Assembly: GCA_905236275.1 (NCBI GenBank)
Contig: CAJOPI010000293.1
Location: 1-5,315, forward strand
From: an uncultured Lachnospiraceae bacterium
GTDB taxonomy: Bacteria > Bacillota > Clostridia > Lachnospirales > Lachnospiraceae
Direction of reading: 5' to 3'
Length of the DNA: 5,315 nucleotides
A program made the translations under genes and the position numbers. The notes under the pieces were generated by a model. The model was not told where the DNA came from. It did not search any database and saw nothing but the letters and a program-made list of their open reading frames with translations. Shown here piece after piece: positions 1 to 5,315 of the stretch. Position 1 is the stretch's first letter. The number at the start of each line of letters is the position of its first letter.

Positions 1-763
1 CCGATGCAAGCACATAATCGCCGGGCTTATCCTGCTGGAGTATTCTCCACATTCCTTCCACATAGTCACCTGAGAAGCCCCAGTCTCTCTTTGCATTTAG
101 GTTTCCAAGCTGAAGCACGTCCTGGTCACCCTTGACTATTCTCGAAACAGCCTGTGTTATCTTTCTTGTTACGAATGTCTCACCACGACGGGGTGACTCA
201 TGGTTGAAAAGTATACCGTTGCAGGCAAAAAGTCCATAAGCCTCACGATAATTTACCGTAATCCAGTAGGAATAAAGCTTTGCTGCTCCATACGGACTCT
301 TCGGATAAAAAGGTGTCTTCTCCGACTGCGGTGCGGTCTCCGGTATTCCTCCGAAAAGCTCTGAAGTCGAAGCCTGATAAAAACGGCAGTTAACCCCGTT
401 CTTCTTTATGGCATCGAGGATACGGAGTGTACCGATACCCGTTGTTTCAGCGGTATACTCAGGAACCTCAAAGGATACACCTACATGAGACTGTGCAGCA
501 AGATTATAAATCTCTGTCGGTCTAATCTGCTCAATAAGTCTGTTCAGATTACTCGAATCGGTCATATCACCATGATGAAGGAAAAAGGTCTTGTCCTTAA
601 GTTCCTTGTTGTAGTAAAGATGATCGATCCTGTTTGTATTGATGCTCGACTGACGCCTTACAACACCATGTACCTGATAGCCCTTCTCAAGAAGCAGATC
701 AGCAAGGTATGAGCCATCCTGTCCTGTTATACCGGTTATAAGTGCTACATTTCTCATTGGCAT
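1..763 (-). CDS. gmd: GDP-mannose 4,6-dehydratase, C-terminus cut off by window edge
   Basis: The open frame runs from ATG at 763 off the left edge, giving 254 residues of a family usually about 340-375 long. Gmd converts GDP-D-mannose to GDP-4-keto-6-deoxymannose in the cytosol, the precursor of GDP-fucose, GDP-rhamnose and related sugars. Seen directly: the Rossmann NADP loop TGITGQDG (residues 10-17), VVRRQSS (34-40), GDMTDSSNL (65-73), the catalytic STSELFG (T133, E135), the SDR pair [10 protein letters not shown] (Y158, K162), and the Gmd-type stretch [15 protein letters not shown] (187-201) with RDWG at 226-229. All expected active-site residues are present and the frame is unbroken. 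ATG 763 is preferred because GAGGAG lies 7 bases upstream; the in-frame ATG at 757 (starting MRNVALITG) also fits family N-termini. It follows rmlD by 16 bases and is probably co-transcribed with it. The next gene to the left, outside the window, would show which GDP-sugar is made. Identification is very secure. Confidence 0.97.
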   Translation of the reverse strand, partial: MPMRNVALITGITGQDGSYLADLLLEKGYQVHGVVRRQSSINTNRIDHLYYNKELKDKTFFLHHGDMTDSSNLNRLIEQIRPTEIYNLAAQSHVGVSFEVPEYTAETTGIGTLRILDAIKKNGVNCRFYQASTSELFGGIPETAPQSEKTPFYPKSPYGAAKLYSYWITVNYREAYGLFACNGILFNHESPRRGETFVTRKITQAVSRIVKGDQDVLQLGNLNAKRDWGFSGDYVEGMWRILQQDKPGDYVLAS

Positions 764-770
764 TTTTTAA

Positions 771-776
771 CTCCTC
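771..776 (-). promoter_or_regulatory. Ribosome binding site of gmd
   Basis: The minus strand reads GAGGAG here, 7 bases before ATG 763 and 13 bases before the alternative ATG 757. This spacing favours the longer start, MPMRNVAL. The surrounding 12 bases TAGAGGAGTTAA (767-778) are identical to the sequence in front of the HPr gene. Confidence 0.75.
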
Positions 777-779
777 TAA

Positions 780-1655
780 TTAATTTAATTCCTCTATATA
801 ATCTTTTATCGCATCACGCCAGTCAGCAAACTTATAGCTGTTTGTAAGGCGGAGCATATAATTGTCAAGTATTGAATAGGCCGGTCTCGGTGCACTGGCA
901 GGGTTCATAGCCTTATACTCTTCCGTTGTAACATGATTTACCTTTGTCTTAACCCCTGCAAGGCGGTATATCTCATCAGTAAACTCAGCCCAATTTGTAG
1001 AACCCTCACAGGTTCCATGGAATAGCCCGTAATTATCGCTCGGAAGAAGCGTGTGTATCGCACGTGCAAGCTCCTTCGTACTTGTAGGTGTTCCGAGCTG
1101 GTCTTTTACAACGCCGACCTCATCATGATTTTCCGCAAGCTTAAGCATCGTTTTGACAAAGTTCTTTCCGTCACCGTAAAGCCATGCTGTTCTTATCATA
1201 TAGAAATGATTTGCAAACTGTTTAACAAAATTCTCTCCGGCAAGCTTAGTCGTTCCGTAAGCGCTGACAGGACCCGTAGGATCGAATTCCGTATAGGGCT
1301 TTGAAGCATTTCCCGCAAATACATAGTCTGTGGAAATATGAACCATTTTTGCATCATTATCAGTCGCCGCTATCGAAAGATTTCTCGGTCCGATCGCATT
1401 TATCCTGTAGGAAAGATCCCAGTCCTTTTCCTGGGCATCGACCGCAGTATATGCCGCACAGTTGATTATCGCATAAGGCTTAACCTCCCTTACGCATTCC
1501 TGAACGGCTTCTATATCCGTTATGTCAAGCGCATGGATTCCTTCGCCCTCTGCAACATCCGTATTATATATCTCAAAATCACTGTCTCCGGCAAACTCGA
1601 TATTTACCGCACGACCGAGCTGTCCATTACTTCCTGTAACCAAAAGCTTCTTCAT
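780..1655 (-). CDS. rmlD: dTDP-4-dehydrorhamnose reductase (RmlD family)
   Basis: A 291-residue cytosolic extended-SDR protein of normal family length. RmlD reduces dTDP-4-keto-L-rhamnose to dTDP-L-rhamnose with NAD(P)H, the last step of rhamnose donor synthesis for surface polysaccharides. Numbering from ATG 1655: cofactor loop TGSNGQLGR (7-15), NCAAYTAVD (65-73), catalytic STDYVFAG (108-115; T109, D110), the pair YGTTK (Y133, K137), RTAWLYG (155-161), the DQLGTPT substrate-domain motif (185-191) and a C-terminal RPAYSILDN (257-265). An in-frame TTG at 1658 directly abuts the HPr stop codon, but ATG 1655 has the better-placed GGGAG (8 bases) and the usual MKKLLVTG start. The gap to HPr is then 3 bases, so translation is likely coupled. 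No rmlA, rmlB or rmlC is visible, and the neighbour is a GDP-sugar enzyme. A related 4-keto sugar as true substrate therefore cannot be excluded. The family call is secure; the exact substrate is less so. Confidence 0.92.
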   Translation of the reverse strand: MKKLLVTGSNGQLGRAVNIEFAGDSDFEIYNTDVAEGEGIHALDITDIEAVQECVREVKPYAIINCAAYTAVDAQEKDWDLSYRINAIGPRNLSIAATDNDAKMVHISTDYVFAGNASKPYTEFDPTGPVSAYGTTKLAGENFVKQFANHFYMIRTAWLYGDGKNFVKTMLKLAENHDEVGVVKDQLGTPTSTKELARAIHTLLPSDNYGLFHGTCEGSTNWAEFTDEIYRLAGVKTKVNHVTTEEYKAMNPASAPRPAYSILDNYMLRLTNSYKFADWRDAIKDYIEELN

Positions 1656-1658
1656 CAA

Positions 1659-1922
1659 TTATTCTCCCAATCCGCTTTCTATAACTCTTACCAAGGTGCT
1701 TAAAGCCTCACTCTCGTCTTCGCCCTCGCACATGAGCTCGATCTCGTCTCCACTCTTTACGCATGCTCCGAGAACGCTCAATACACTCTTTGCATTTGCA
1801 GTATTTTCCTTGAAACGAAAAGTCACTAAGGATTTAAACCGCATAGCCTCCTTACAGAAAATTCCTGCCGGTCTTAAATGCAAACCTGTCGGGTTCTTTA
1901 CCCTTACTCTCTGACTTACCAT
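1659..1922 (-). CDS. ptsH: HPr family phosphocarrier protein
   Basis: An 87-residue protein, the normal length of HPr, which passes phosphate from enzyme I to the sugar-specific EIIA proteins of the phosphotransferase system in the cytosol. The active-site loop NPTGLHLRPAG (10-20) places the phosphorylated histidine at H15 with R17 beside it. NAKSVLSVL (43-51) places the HPr-kinase target serine exactly at S46. The protein ends in the common SGLGE. H15 argues against a Crh-type protein, which lacks this histidine. S46 suggests that it can take part in catabolite control through HPr kinase and CcpA. The loop reads HLRPAG rather than the HARPAT of Bacillus HPr, a variant I associate with Clostridia. 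ATG 1922 has GAGGAG 10 bases upstream. It follows glmM by 38 bases and is not next to ptsI. Whether it is the main HPr of the cell or a second copy cannot be told here, so the gene symbol is tentative. Confidence 0.93.
   Translation of the reverse strand: MVSQRVRVKNPTGLHLRPAGIFCKEAMRFKSLVTFRFKENTANAKSVLSVLGACVKSGDEIELMCEGEDESEALSTLVRVIESGLGE
1664..1668 (-). promoter_or_regulatory. Ribosome binding site of rmlD, inside the end of the HPr gene
   Basis: The minus strand reads GGGAG within the last codons of the HPr gene, 8 bases before ATG 1655 and 5 bases before TTG 1658. The spacing supports the ATG start. Its position inside the upstream coding region suggests that the two genes are translated in a coupled way. 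Confidence 0.55.
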
Positions 1923-1932
1923 ATCAAATTAA

Positions 1933-1938
1933 CTCCTC
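1933..1938 (-). promoter_or_regulatory. Ribosome binding site of the HPr gene
   Basis: The minus strand reads GAGGAG in the 38-base gap after glmM, 10 bases before ATG 1922. The gap contains no recognisable promoter or terminator, so the HPr gene is probably read from the same transcript as glmM. Confidence 0.65.
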
Positions 1939-1960
1939 TATGAAAACACAGTTTTATTTC

Positions 1961-3310
1961 TTACATTACCGTCTTTGTAATCAAATCTGCAAGCTCTTTC
2001 GCATCCCTGTCTATCACAGCCTGGTCTTTGCCTTCTATCATTACCCTGACTAACGGTTCGGTTCCTGAAGGACGGATGAGAACCCGACCCTCACCGGCAT
2101 ACTTCTTCTCAAGACCTTTGATAGCTGCTTCAATTTCGGGATACTCAAGATATTTGTCTTTTTTATGATTAGGTACTGCGGCATTATAAAGCGCCTGCGG
2201 CAGAACCTCCATAACCTTTGCAAGCTCTGAAAGCTTCTTTCCGCTCGTCTTCATTACTTCAAGAAGATGCAGTGCCGAAAGGAGCCCGTCACCTGTAGTA
2301 TTCTCCTTAAGGAAAATAATATGTCCGGACTGTTCACCACCAAGCGCGCCGCCTATTTCTCTCATGTGTTCAAGAACATAGCGGTCGCCTACCTTTGTCT
2401 GATGGACTTCTATCCCCTCTTTTTTACACATAAGGATAAAGCCCAGATTAGTCATTACAGTAACAACAATGCTGTTTCCGTCAAGTTCTCCTTTCTTCTT
2501 CATGTCTGTTCCGATGATTGCCATTATTTCATCACCGTTGACTACCTTGCCGTTTTCGTCCGCGGCAAGCAGTCTGTCTGCATCTCCGTCAAAAGCAAGC
2601 CCGATATCGGCATGTTCCATTACCACCCTTGCGCATAACTCTTCCATGTGGGTAGAGCCGCAGTTAGCATTAATATTTGTGCCGTCGGGATTATTGTGAA
2701 TCGCTACAACCTCCGCGCCAAGCTCCCTCAGAGTCTCCACCGAAGTGTAGTAGGAAGCTCCTTCAGCGCAGTCGACAACTATCTTAAGTCCGCGAAGGTC
2801 AGTCTTTATCTGACTCATTGACTGATTTATATATTCTTCCCTCGCATCTCTTCTGTACTTTATCTTTCCGACTTCAGAACCTGTCGGCTTGGGTATGTCC
2901 TTATTATTATTCCTGATATGAGCCTCTATCCTGTCTTCGAGCTCATCCGACAGCTTGTAGCCCTCACTGTTAAAGAATTTGATACCGTTGAACTCTACAG
3001 GATTGTGAGATGCCGAAATAACTACACCTGCATCAACCTTGTATTTTTTTGTAAGATATGCAATGGCAGGTGTCGGAAGTACACCTACATATACTGCATT
3101 CGCACCAACAGAACAAATCCCTGCCATAAGCGCATTCGCAAGCATATCACCGGATATTCTCGTATCACAGCCAACCATTATCGTCGGTCTGTAATCATTC
3201 TGCTCCGTAAGTACATAAGCTCCCGCAGCACCAAGCTGCATTGCAAGAAGCGGTGTCAATTCAGAATTTGCAACTCCTCTGACTCCGTCAGTTCCAAAAA
3301 GTCTGGACAT
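1961..3310 (-). CDS. glmM: Phosphoglucosamine mutase GlmM
   Basis: A 449-residue cytosolic enzyme of the alpha-D-phosphohexomutase family, full length for GlmM (about 445-450). It interconverts glucosamine-6-phosphate and glucosamine-1-phosphate, feeding UDP-GlcNAc and peptidoglycan synthesis. Seen from ATG 3310: the family N-terminus [10 protein letters not shown] (3-12), the active-site loop ISASHNP (98-104) with phosphoserine S101, the Mg-binding loop DGDADR (241-246), the sugar-binding GGEQSGH (324-330) and the phosphate-binding RPSGTEP (413-419). GTDGVRG plus GEQSGH distinguish GlmM from phosphoglucomutase/phosphomannomutase relatives. The frame stays open upstream to a TTG at 3337, but those nine extra codons overlap the ribosome binding site, and family members begin close to RLFGTDG. 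It follows cdaR by 42 bases. The cdaA-cdaR-glmM order is conserved in Firmicutes, where GlmM is known to bind and inhibit the CdaA cyclase, linking wall precursor supply to c-di-AMP levels. Confidence 0.98.
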   Translation of the reverse strand: MSRLFGTDGVRGVANSELTPLLAMQLGAAGAYVLTEQNDYRPTIMVGCDTRISGDMLANALMAGICSVGANAVYVGVLPTPAIAYLTKKYKVDAGVVISASHNPVEFNGIKFFNSEGYKLSDELEDRIEAHIRNNNKDIPKPTGSEVGKIKYRRDAREEYINQSMSQIKTDLRGLKIVVDCAEGASYYTSVETLRELGAEVVAIHNNPDGTNINANCGSTHMEELCARVVMEHADIGLAFDGDADRLLAADENGKVVNGDEIMAIIGTDMKKKGELDGNSIVVTVMTNLGFILMCKKEGIEVHQTKVGDRYVLEHMREIGGALGGEQSGHIIFLKENTTGDGLLSALHLLEVMKTSGKKLSELAKVMEVLPQALYNAAVPNHKKDKYLEYPEIEAAIKGLEKKYAGEGRVLIRPSGTEPLVRVMIEGKDQAVIDRDAKELADLITKTVM

Positions 3311-3319
3311 AAAAAACAT

Positions 3320-3325
3320 TCCTCC
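3320..3325 (-). promoter_or_regulatory. Ribosome binding site that fixes the glmM start
   Basis: The minus strand reads GGAGGA followed nine bases later by ATG 3310. An in-frame ATG at 3319 lies only one base beyond GGAGG and is too close to be used efficiently. The TTG at 3337 lies upstream of the site. The site therefore supports the start at 3310. Confidence 0.8.
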
Positions 3326-3344
3326 AAATATATCCAAAAATATC
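3325..3344 (-). repeat. Short tandem decamer directly upstream of the glmM ribosome binding site
   Basis: On the minus strand GATATTTTTG is followed at once by GATATATTTG, nine of ten bases identical, and the last G begins the GGAGG of the glmM ribosome binding site. It lies in the 42-base cdaR-glmM gap, where 32 bases are A or T. An A/T-rich leader next to a ribosome binding site often simply keeps the site unstructured, so a specific function is not implied. Confidence 0.4.
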
Positions 3345-3352
3345 TAAACAGA

Positions 3353-4753
3353 TCAATTTCCCTCAGAATCTTCGTCTGTCTTTGTATCTGTATCCTCTCC
3401 TGCATCGGCAGCACTTACCGCCTCTGCACCGGTCTCTCCGTTAGCTTCTTCCCTCTTCTCTTCACCTGAAAGAACAACCGAAACCTTCACGTTGTCGGTT
3501 AAAGTTACACCTGACGGAAGAATAAAGGCAACGTTCACATCATATACACCCTGACTCAGCCTGTCAAGTCCTTCGCTCTGTTTTAACAACGCAAAATCAG
3601 CCGCTCCGCTTACGGATGAAGGGTCTACAGCCGCAAGAGAAGCTGCCAGACCTGTAACTGTCAGCTGTGTTGTCCCCTGTGGTTCTGCAAGAACAGCAGT
3701 CATTCCTGACGGAATATTCGTAAGACTTATATTCGAATTCGGCACATTTACGGTAACCGTCTGTACAGGTTCTATAAGTACCGTTACCGTAACCTTTGAA
3801 TCGTTTGTATCATCGCCGTCATCGACTACATACACGCCTGTCGGCAGATATTTTGTAATGTTTACGGTCTGAGTCACATTTTCGCTTGCTCCGTCAACCG
3901 TTACCGCATCAGACGGAATAGACACAGTGGTTATGTCTGAAAGAGCTGCCGACGTTCCCATAACGGTTATCGTACTCTTTGACAGTACCGGACCGCCGGA
4001 TACAAGGTAGCCATTCGCAGGTGTTCCGCTGTAGCCTGCCCTGATTCCTATTTCCTTGGTCTTGTAAATGGATACCGTAACTCCCGTTTCCTCAATAGAC
4101 AGGGTAAGAGGGGCTGCATTTATTGTTCCGCCGTCTTTATTGTAGAACATTATCTTCTCGGTGGAATGTATCTCGCTGTTCATATTGGAGACATTTATAC
4201 GAACTTCAGCCCTGTCTATGGTCGACACCACTGATTCCGGACCCTTGACCCTCACCACATTCGTCGCAAGGGAGGTTCCGCCTACCGCATAGCCTTCAGC
4301 CACTTCACCGGTAGTAACAGCCTGAATCCTGAACTGTGCTGACTCAAGATTTTCGGTATAAATGGTGGCAAACTCAGTCTTCGAGGTTATGCTTTCAATC
4401 TTATCCGAATATTTGGTAGCCCTGACCTCTATGGGTACGCGGTTTCCTTCAAGCTCGCTCATATCAACGGTTGCAACAAAATCATCCCTTGAAAGCTCAG
4501 ACAAAACAGACCTTTCAGCCCTTACCGTAACCGTTACCGACCTTGAAGAATCCGAAAGCTCGAATGCCTTTCCTTCATCTTCAAGCACATCCGCATTTAC
4601 AACCGTAACGGGAATCGGTGAAAAAGGCAGTGACATAAGCGGATTGTCTATACTTACCACGACCATCCATAAAAGTATCGCACATATAACCGATAAAAGC
4701 TTCAGGGAGGCATTTTCAGTCAGTTTTTTAAGAATTTTCTTAAAACTATTCAT
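3353..4753 (-). CDS. cdaR: CdaR, YbbR-domain regulator of the c-di-AMP cyclase
   Basis: A 466-residue protein with a basic N-terminus (KKILKKL, 5-11), one hydrophobic membrane segment (about 17-34, LKLLSVICAILLWMVVVSI) and a long beta-rich extracytoplasmic part. Four repeats can be made out, with cores near VTVTVRAERSVLSEL (73-87), VVRVKGPESVVSTID (166-180), STITVMGTSAALSDI (260-274) and TQLTVTGLAASLAAV (362-376). This matches the membrane anchor plus YbbR repeats of Bacillus CdaR. The known role is to bind CdaA at the membrane and modulate its activity. The C-terminus (about 431-466) is an acidic, low-complexity tail with 14 Asp/Glu and 3 Lys/Arg, probably disordered and outside the YbbR folds. 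ATG 4753 lies within the end of cdaA, overlapping by 8 bases, with a modest AAGGG 6 bases upstream, so translation is probably coupled to cdaA. Sequence similarity in this family is low, but topology and position make the call firm. Confidence 0.93.
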   Translation of the reverse strand: MNSFKKILKKLTENASLKLLSVICAILLWMVVVSIDNPLMSLPFSPIPVTVVNADVLEDEGKAFELSDSSRSVTVTVRAERSVLSELSRDDFVATVDMSELEGNRVPIEVRATKYSDKIESITSKTEFATIYTENLESAQFRIQAVTTGEVAEGYAVGGTSLATNVVRVKGPESVVSTIDRAEVRINVSNMNSEIHSTEKIMFYNKDGGTINAAPLTLSIEETGVTVSIYKTKEIGIRAGYSGTPANGYLVSGGPVLSKSTITVMGTSAALSDITTVSIPSDAVTVDGASENVTQTVNITKYLPTGVYVVDDGDDTNDSKVTVTVLIEPVQTVTVNVPNSNISLTNIPSGMTAVLAEPQGTTQLTVTGLAASLAAVDPSSVSGAADFALLKQSEGLDRLSQGVYDVNVAFILPSGVTLTDNVKVSVVLSGEEKREEANGETGAEAVSAADAGEDTDTKTDEDSEGN

Positions 4754-5315
4754 GATCTGCCCTTCCCTTCTGATGCCAGAAATGGAACCGTTTATCTTCG
4801 ACCGGCTTATCCTGAAGCATTTCTATCTTTTCCTTCAAAAAGTCTGCATCCACGCCCCTGTAGAGACTTCCCTCATAAGCTATCGAAACATGTCCTGTTT
4901 CCTCGGAAACTATTATGGTAAGTGAATCCGTAACCTCTGATATCCCGACACCTGCGCGGTGTCTTGTTCCAAGCTCCTTGGACAGCGCCATATTGTCCGA
5001 GAGCGGAAGATAGCAGGTTGCGGATGTTATACGATTCCCCCTGACGACCACAGCCCCGTCGTGCAAAGGAGTATTATGTTCAAAAATATTAATAAGGAGC
5101 TGGCTCGTAACTATTGCATCTACGTCTATTCCTGTACGTTCAAACTCTGTCAGGGAATCATTCTGTGCAATAACTATAAGAGCTCCTGTCTTTGCGCGTC
5201 CCATTTCATAGCATGCCTTGACGATCTCGGTGATCGTTCTGTCCGAGAAACGTCCGTCCGTTCCGGCAGGTGCATTGAACTGTGCAAAGGACGAGAAAAT
5301 ATTCTTTCGTCCAAG
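4746..5315 (-). CDS. cdaA: Diadenylate cyclase CdaA, N-terminal membrane part cut off by window edge
   Basis: The frame enters from the right edge and gives 189 C-terminal residues of a protein usually about 270-290 long. CdaA joins two ATP to make cyclic di-AMP, a second messenger controlling potassium and osmolyte transport and wall homeostasis. Visible residues, numbered from the edge: the lead-in LGRKNIFSSF (1-10) typical of the linker into the DAC domain, the catalytic LHDGAVVV with DGA at 86-88, PLSDN (104-108), GTRHRAGVGISE with RHR at 118-120, and IIVSEETG (134-141). The DGA and RHR motifs required for cyclase activity are intact. A Met codon at 5204 is not the start, because the conserved sequence continues in frame upstream of it. 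The N-terminal transmembrane helices expected for CdaA lie outside the window. The tail (about 167-189) is charged and family-variable. cdaR begins inside its last codons. Confidence 0.96.
   Translation of the reverse strand, partial: LGRKNIFSSFAQFNAPAGTDGRFSDRTITEIVKACYEMGRAKTGALIVIAQNDSLTEFERTGIDVDAIVTSQLLINIFEHNTPLHDGAVVVRGNRITSATCYLPLSDNMALSKELGTRHRAGVGISEVTDSLTIIVSEETGHVSIAYEGSLYRGVDADFLKEKIEMLQDKPVEDKRFHFWHQKGRADHE

Larger units (their letters stand above)
1..5315 (-). other. Probable single transcription unit cdaA-cdaR-glmM-HPr-rmlD-gmd
   Basis: Six genes share the minus strand with one 8-base overlap and gaps of 42, 38, 3 and 16 bases. None of the gaps holds a recognisable terminator (stable hairpin plus T-run) or a convincing promoter. 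Both ends leave the window, so the true operon promoter and terminator are not seen. Internal promoters inside coding regions cannot be excluded by eye. Confidence 0.6.

Noticed and set aside
485..712. Plus-strand open frame of 75 codons
   Set aside because: It lies entirely antisense to gmd, whose minus-strand frame matches a known family along its whole visible length.
1656..1658. TTG start for rmlD immediately after the HPr stop
   Set aside because: The next codon is ATG, with a better-spaced GGGAG and the usual MKKLLVTG beginning, so the TTG is unlikely to be the main start.
1522..1914. Plus-strand open frame of 130 codons
   Set aside because: It lies antisense to rmlD and HPr, two clearly conserved genes. 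Its translation is Ser/Pro/Leu-rich shadow sequence with no recognisable motif.
1943..1955. Possible hairpin AAAAC-TGT-GTTTT after the glmM stop
   Set aside because: The stem is only five mostly A-T pairs with a 3-base loop and no T-run follows, so it is not a credible terminator.
3311..3337. Longer GlmM starting at TTG 3337 or ATG 3319
   Set aside because: The TTG lies upstream of the GGAGG and the ATG at 3319 is one base from it. The family N-terminus and spacing point to ATG 3310.
2918..3469. Plus-strand open frame of 183 codons
   Set aside because: It is antisense to glmM and the end of cdaR. The Cys/Arg/Ile-rich translation has no domain and is explained by complement codon use of the real genes.
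4362..4925. Plus-strand open frame of 187 codons
   Set aside because: It is antisense to the cdaR N-terminus and cdaA. The Ser/Thr-rich translation shows no family resemblance.
4746..5204. Short CdaA starting at the Met codon at 5204
   Set aside because: Conserved cyclase sequence continues in frame upstream to the window edge, so this Met is internal and the gene is simply cut by the edge.

Overview
All the recognisable genes lie on the minus strand and appear to form one run of six co-directional genes with small gaps or overlaps. Read in transcription order (right to left) they are cdaA (5' end cut by the right edge), cdaR, glmM, an HPr-family phosphocarrier gene, an rmlD-like reductase gene and gmd (3' end cut by the left edge). 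The cdaA-cdaR-glmM order is the conserved c-di-AMP/cell-wall module of Firmicutes. Strong AGGAGG-like ribosome binding sites and the style of the HPr protein (HLRPAG active-site loop, CKEAM helix) suggest a Clostridia member, most likely Lachnospiraceae. That placement is from memory of protein style, not from a search.

Layout: 4746-5315 holds the catalytic DAC domain of the diadenylate cyclase CdaA. 3353-4753 is its membrane-anchored regulator CdaR with YbbR repeats, starting inside the end of cdaA. 1961-3310 is phosphoglucosamine mutase GlmM. 1659-1922 is HPr with both His15 and Ser46. 780-1655 is an RmlD-family dTDP-4-dehydrorhamnose reductase. 1-763 is the first 254 residues of GDP-mannose 4,6-dehydratase. 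Gaps between genes are 42, 38, 3 and 16 bases, and cdaR overlaps cdaA by 8 bases. I see no convincing promoter, terminator, RNA gene, mobile element or CRISPR array. There is no stretch over 300 bases without a gene.

How the genes fit together: CdaA makes c-di-AMP and CdaR modulates it. GlmM makes glucosamine-1-phosphate for peptidoglycan and is known in several Firmicutes to bind and inhibit CdaA. HPr carries phosphate in the sugar PTS and, through Ser46, signals carbon status. RmlD and Gmd make 6-deoxyhexose nucleotide sugars for surface glycans. The window therefore joins second-messenger control, wall precursor synthesis, carbon sensing and surface-sugar synthesis in one probable transcription unit. 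All six proteins belong to known families. I found no clear sign of a wholly new system, and the points of interest are the gene association and a few local sequence details.
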